A program made the position numbers and the translations under genes. From Apostichopus japonicus (taxonomy: Eukaryota > Echinodermata > Holothuroidea > Aspidochirotida > Stichopodidae), in contig NC_092578.1 of assembly GCF_037975245.1 (NCBI RefSeq), forward strand, positions 6,487,001 through 6,551,000: a stretch of DNA of 64,000 bases, in the 5' to 3' direction. The notes under the pieces are model-generated. The model had not been told where the DNA came from, did not search any database, and was given only the letters and a program-made list of their open reading frames with translations. Positions 61,346-64,000 of this stretch are shown here, in pieces (the first letter of the stretch is position 1; each line of letters starts with the position of its first letter).

Positions 61346-62402
61346 ATATGGCTCAATTCAAACCACAGGCAAATTATCAATGCTATGTTAACAACAAGGA
61401 AGTAAACATAACTGCGTCCACTCACTGCGTTTTCTAAGATCTTGATACATTATTCTCCATGCGACTTCTCCATCCATGTTGCTTCATTTCTTTTTCCCCT
61501 TCAATGTTTACCCGAAAACACAGATATATCGCTAGGAAACCCACTCGCATTAAAATCTTATCAACTCGTCCACCTTTGAGCAACTGAATCAACTAATCAG
61601 GGAGGCACCACGTTTGTCATGCTGTGGTTTGAAAAGTGCAAGGTATTCAACTTGAGTACAAATTGATCGCAAAAATCTCCAAAATGTTTCTTTCTTTTAT
61701 ACTACCGGTCACACAAGACGAGAATATATAGCTAACAGGAGTATACCTCAAAGAAACCCCTCTTGCGGATATTTCAAAGATGGGTTCGCGGCGATCAAGT
61801 TGACAATTAAGCCCCTCTTTGATTTCCTAACCATGTGTTTAGCAACTGAAGAAGTAACACCGCGGGGGAGTAAAATGCTCGCCGAAAGAACATAAAATGT
61901 TTTGAGCATGAAATAAATGCCTACCTTCTTATATATCTTTGTATTGAGTCTTTGACAAATGGTCAAATGTTACTGAGGGATGTCGATTCATAGTGACAGT
62001 TGGCGAGGGCGCTATGTCAGTTTTATACCTAAAGGGGAACTGAGACTCAGGCTTCAAATTTTGTATGCTCTATTTACTCTCAACATGTAAATTAGGTTAA
62101 CAAGTAAATGTTACCGTATTCCAAGCTCAAATAGGTTTCTGTGGTGAATTTGTTCTAATCTCACAAGTAGAATGTGACATTAATGAGGAAAGAAACTTGT
62201 CGATGAGGGGAGAGCTAAGATGGCCGTGGTAACCAGAGATAGGGAGAAATTAAAGCATGCAGATAGACTTTTTTTTAGCAAAGTAAAAGTATGTGCTTAC
62301 GAAGTATACAATGACAATTGTAGGACATGGCATTTGGTATTGATTTTGTTTGCAATTTTTATCACTTATTTATATAAAGATTATCTAATTCAAGAAACTT
62401 AC
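61346..62402. other. Unannotated stretch with higher CpG
   Basis: 61740-62000 keeps several CpGs and holds a minus-strand ORF whose ATG portion (MLKTFYVLSASILLPRG...) gives 53 residues. No splice or homology support. A GAGGGCGCTA motif lies at about 62007. Confidence 0.4.
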
Positions 62403-62475
62403 CTGTCTCCACAGTACAAGTGCACTGTATGTAAGTCGTAAGTCTGATAGTAACGTTTATTGCTGTCTGAGCCAT
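62403..62475 (-). CDS. Candidate first coding exon
   Basis: On the minus strand, ATG in good context (AAAAATGGC, 62475-62473) opens 24 codons beginning MAQTAINVTIRLTTYIQCTC. It runs to a consensus donor CAG followed by GTAAGTTT (GT at 62402-62401), leaving phase 1. The next candidate minus-strand exon (47772) starts with the two bases that complete a codon. There is no signal peptide or known motif. Upstream promoter elements were not identified. An ATG plus a good donor within 73 nt can arise by chance. Confidence 0.25.
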
Positions 62476-63240
62476 TTTTACCACCGGGTCATGATATCTG
62501 CATTTCTTTGGGAAACATATTACCTAGATGTTTATAAACATGAATAGTACCTGAATCATTGGAACTAGTGATGTACAAGGTCTTGTCTAATCATCACAGT
62601 CAGCTGGTAATTGCCAGGTGAATTACAAAAACGGAAAGATTAAAAAACCAGCAAATCGCCTCTTTCCATTATAAAGCTTTAATAGGTCATATAATGTATG
62701 AAGAAAGGTAGAAATGAATGATGACTTTAGGCAGAATTATTTACTGGCGATATCTTGCAAAGTAAAAAAAATATATATATATTAAAGAGCTATAAGAGAG
62801 ATATGTTTCTAAAGCTTTTCTGCTTTTCAAAATAATCGCCTTTAAAATATGTTCAACCTTTGGAAAGCTCCTTTAAAAGGTAAAATAAATGACGATCATT
62901 TGGCTCCTCAGTGAAAGGCCTAATTAAAATGTTAATGTAAATCTATTGTTTTGTAATTTCTAATAACTCAAATGGAAACAACAATTGCCACCCCTGATGA
63001 CACTTAATTAGCACCATTTGTCTTTCACAAAATTTGTCAGAATGCAATAATTGTAAACATCATGTCATTTGAGGCCACAAAAGGATCATTTTATCTTGTC
63101 GAGTTGGTGTTGAATCTGAGGAACTGATCTAATGGTCTTGTATATACATATATCTATATATCTATAACAAACATTCAGTTTTTCACTTCCTCCAGCGAAA
63201 GTGCTCAATACATAGAGGTAGAGCAAGTATGTATAATATA
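62476..63240. other. Unannotated AT-rich stretch
   Basis: Short TA run near 62770. Otherwise nothing supportable. Confidence 0.5.
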
Positions 63241-63250
63241 GTATACCTGT

Positions 63251-63376
63251 GCAGTAACTTACAGCATGTTGTTACTCGAGTTTCATGTCTGTCTGGTGAT
63301 CGATCATCAGACAACTTGTCTGATGATCGCCGCACAGGTGTGAAACTCGAGTACTAACAACATGCTGTAAGTTACC

Positions 63377-63377
<1 letters not shown>
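63251..63377. ncRNA. Inverted repeat with hammerhead-ribozyme-like cores
   Basis: Arms GTAACTTACAGCATGTTGTT and its inverse AACAACATGCTGTAAGTTAC enclose an inner palindrome GATCATCAGACAA/TTGTCTGATGATC. On the minus strand GTTGT-CTGATGA (63315-63304), GAAA (63284-63281), CTCGAG, then TA and ACAAC (63272-63268) follow hammerhead order. ACAAC can pair with GTTGT as stem I, and ACTCGAGT is a self-complementary stem III. The plus strand has CTGATGA (63320-63326), a CGCC/GGTG stem II and GAAA (63342-63345). The usual G-C closing pair of stem II is missing in both, so activity is doubtful. Confidence 0.45.
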
Positions 63378-63379
<2 letters not shown>

Positions 63380-63434
<55 letters not shown>

Positions 63435-63575
63435 AGATAGATATATATATAGATAGATATATATCTTTATATATATATATAGATAGATATATATATAGAT
63501 AGATATATATATATATATACATTTACATATATATATATACATTTACATATATATATAATATATATATATATATAC
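63380..63575. repeat. Compound (TA)n array with TAGA and TACATTTACA units
   Basis: About 195 bp of TA, with repeated ATAGATAGATAT blocks (63433-63505) and repeated TATACATTTACATATAT blocks (63515-63580). It directly abuts the inverted repeat on its left. Confidence 0.93.
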
Positions 63576-63580
63576 ATTTA

Positions 63581-64000
63581 CGTAAATCTATTAGACTTAA
63601 TAGTCCAGTCACTTTATTTAGTGAGGCATAGCTCTTTAAGAGTTTCTTTCTCAAAAATTAAAAGTGTTTTAGAAATATAGCACTGCATGATAGCGGTGTT
63701 TCTGAACTAAGAAAATATCAAATCAATTTTGGTCCTTAAACTGTCTTTTTTCCCCAAAAACGAAACCAAAAAAAAAGGGAGAAAGAAAACTTAGGAAGAC
63801 ATTTTGATTTCTCCTGCAATGGTGCATAATAGGATCATTGGTACTGCAGGGTTTATTGAAGGATACAGTCATATTTTACAAAGTAGCACTGCAAAAATCT
63901 GTCATTGGATATAACCCAAAATTTCACATATTCCCAACCCCCCTCTTTTTCCTTCTACTTCCCCCTCCCATTCTGTGACAGTAAACTTCCATTGAAATTC
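63581..64000. other. Unannotated AT-rich end of window
   Basis: No element or exon supported. A C/T-rich patch lies near 63940. Confidence 0.5.

Overview
This window is eukaryotic nuclear DNA, not a bacterial or organellar segment. It is AT-rich and very dense in (TA)n tracts, minisatellites and short non-autonomous transposons. It has no operons, no rRNA, no intact tRNA gene and no long non-repetitive ORF. The mix of tRNA-derived SINEs, hAT-type MITEs and a TTAA-flanked MITE family fits a marine invertebrate deuterostome. My best guess is an echinoderm, possibly a sea cucumber, but that is an impression from repeat style and no search was run. Nearly all long ORFs are translations of repeats and are not annotated as genes.

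Layout. 1-9.9 kb: a TTAA-type MITE (2.2 kb), a (TA)n tract (3.4 kb) and a nearly identical triplicated 258-bp unit (3.9-4.6 kb). 9.9-23.6 kb: a 78-bp tandem array, a second TTAA MITE (11.2 kb), a tandem duplication carrying a hAT-type MITE (12.4-13.4 kb), another hAT-like MITE (14.2 kb), a third copy of the first hAT family (17.3 kb), a CTCCCGG-rich TIR element (21.7 kb) and a third TTAA MITE (23.2 kb). 24-32 kb: minisatellites, including 42 perfect copies of a 10-mer at 31.3 kb, and a TGCTGT-rich array at 27.8-28.4 kb. 31.8-49 kb: tRNA-like elements bracketed by (TA)n, a tRNA-derived SINE (35.5 kb), a CpG-retaining complex block (39.5-40.0 kb), a fourth TTAA MITE (44.1 kb) and a foldback element built of 16-bp repeats (47.3 kb). 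49-64 kb: a second SINE copy (53.7 kb), a MITE end fragment (57.9 kb), a long polypyrimidine tract (60.8-61.3 kb) and an inverted repeat with hammerhead-ribozyme-like cores (63.3 kb).

Genes. The best coding evidence is a set of small candidate exons on the minus strand: 62475-62403 (with ATG), 47772-47720, 41087-40869 (His-rich, strong GTAAGT donor) and 24100-24018. Their splice phases are mutually compatible, so they may be parts of one long gene whose introns hold most of the repeats. This is inference. I do not recognise the protein, and the short exons could be chance. A few weaker plus-strand candidates are listed at low confidence.

Most of the window is therefore best read as intronic or intergenic DNA colonised by small non-autonomous elements. 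No transposase, integrase or reverse transcriptase gene was found for any of them.
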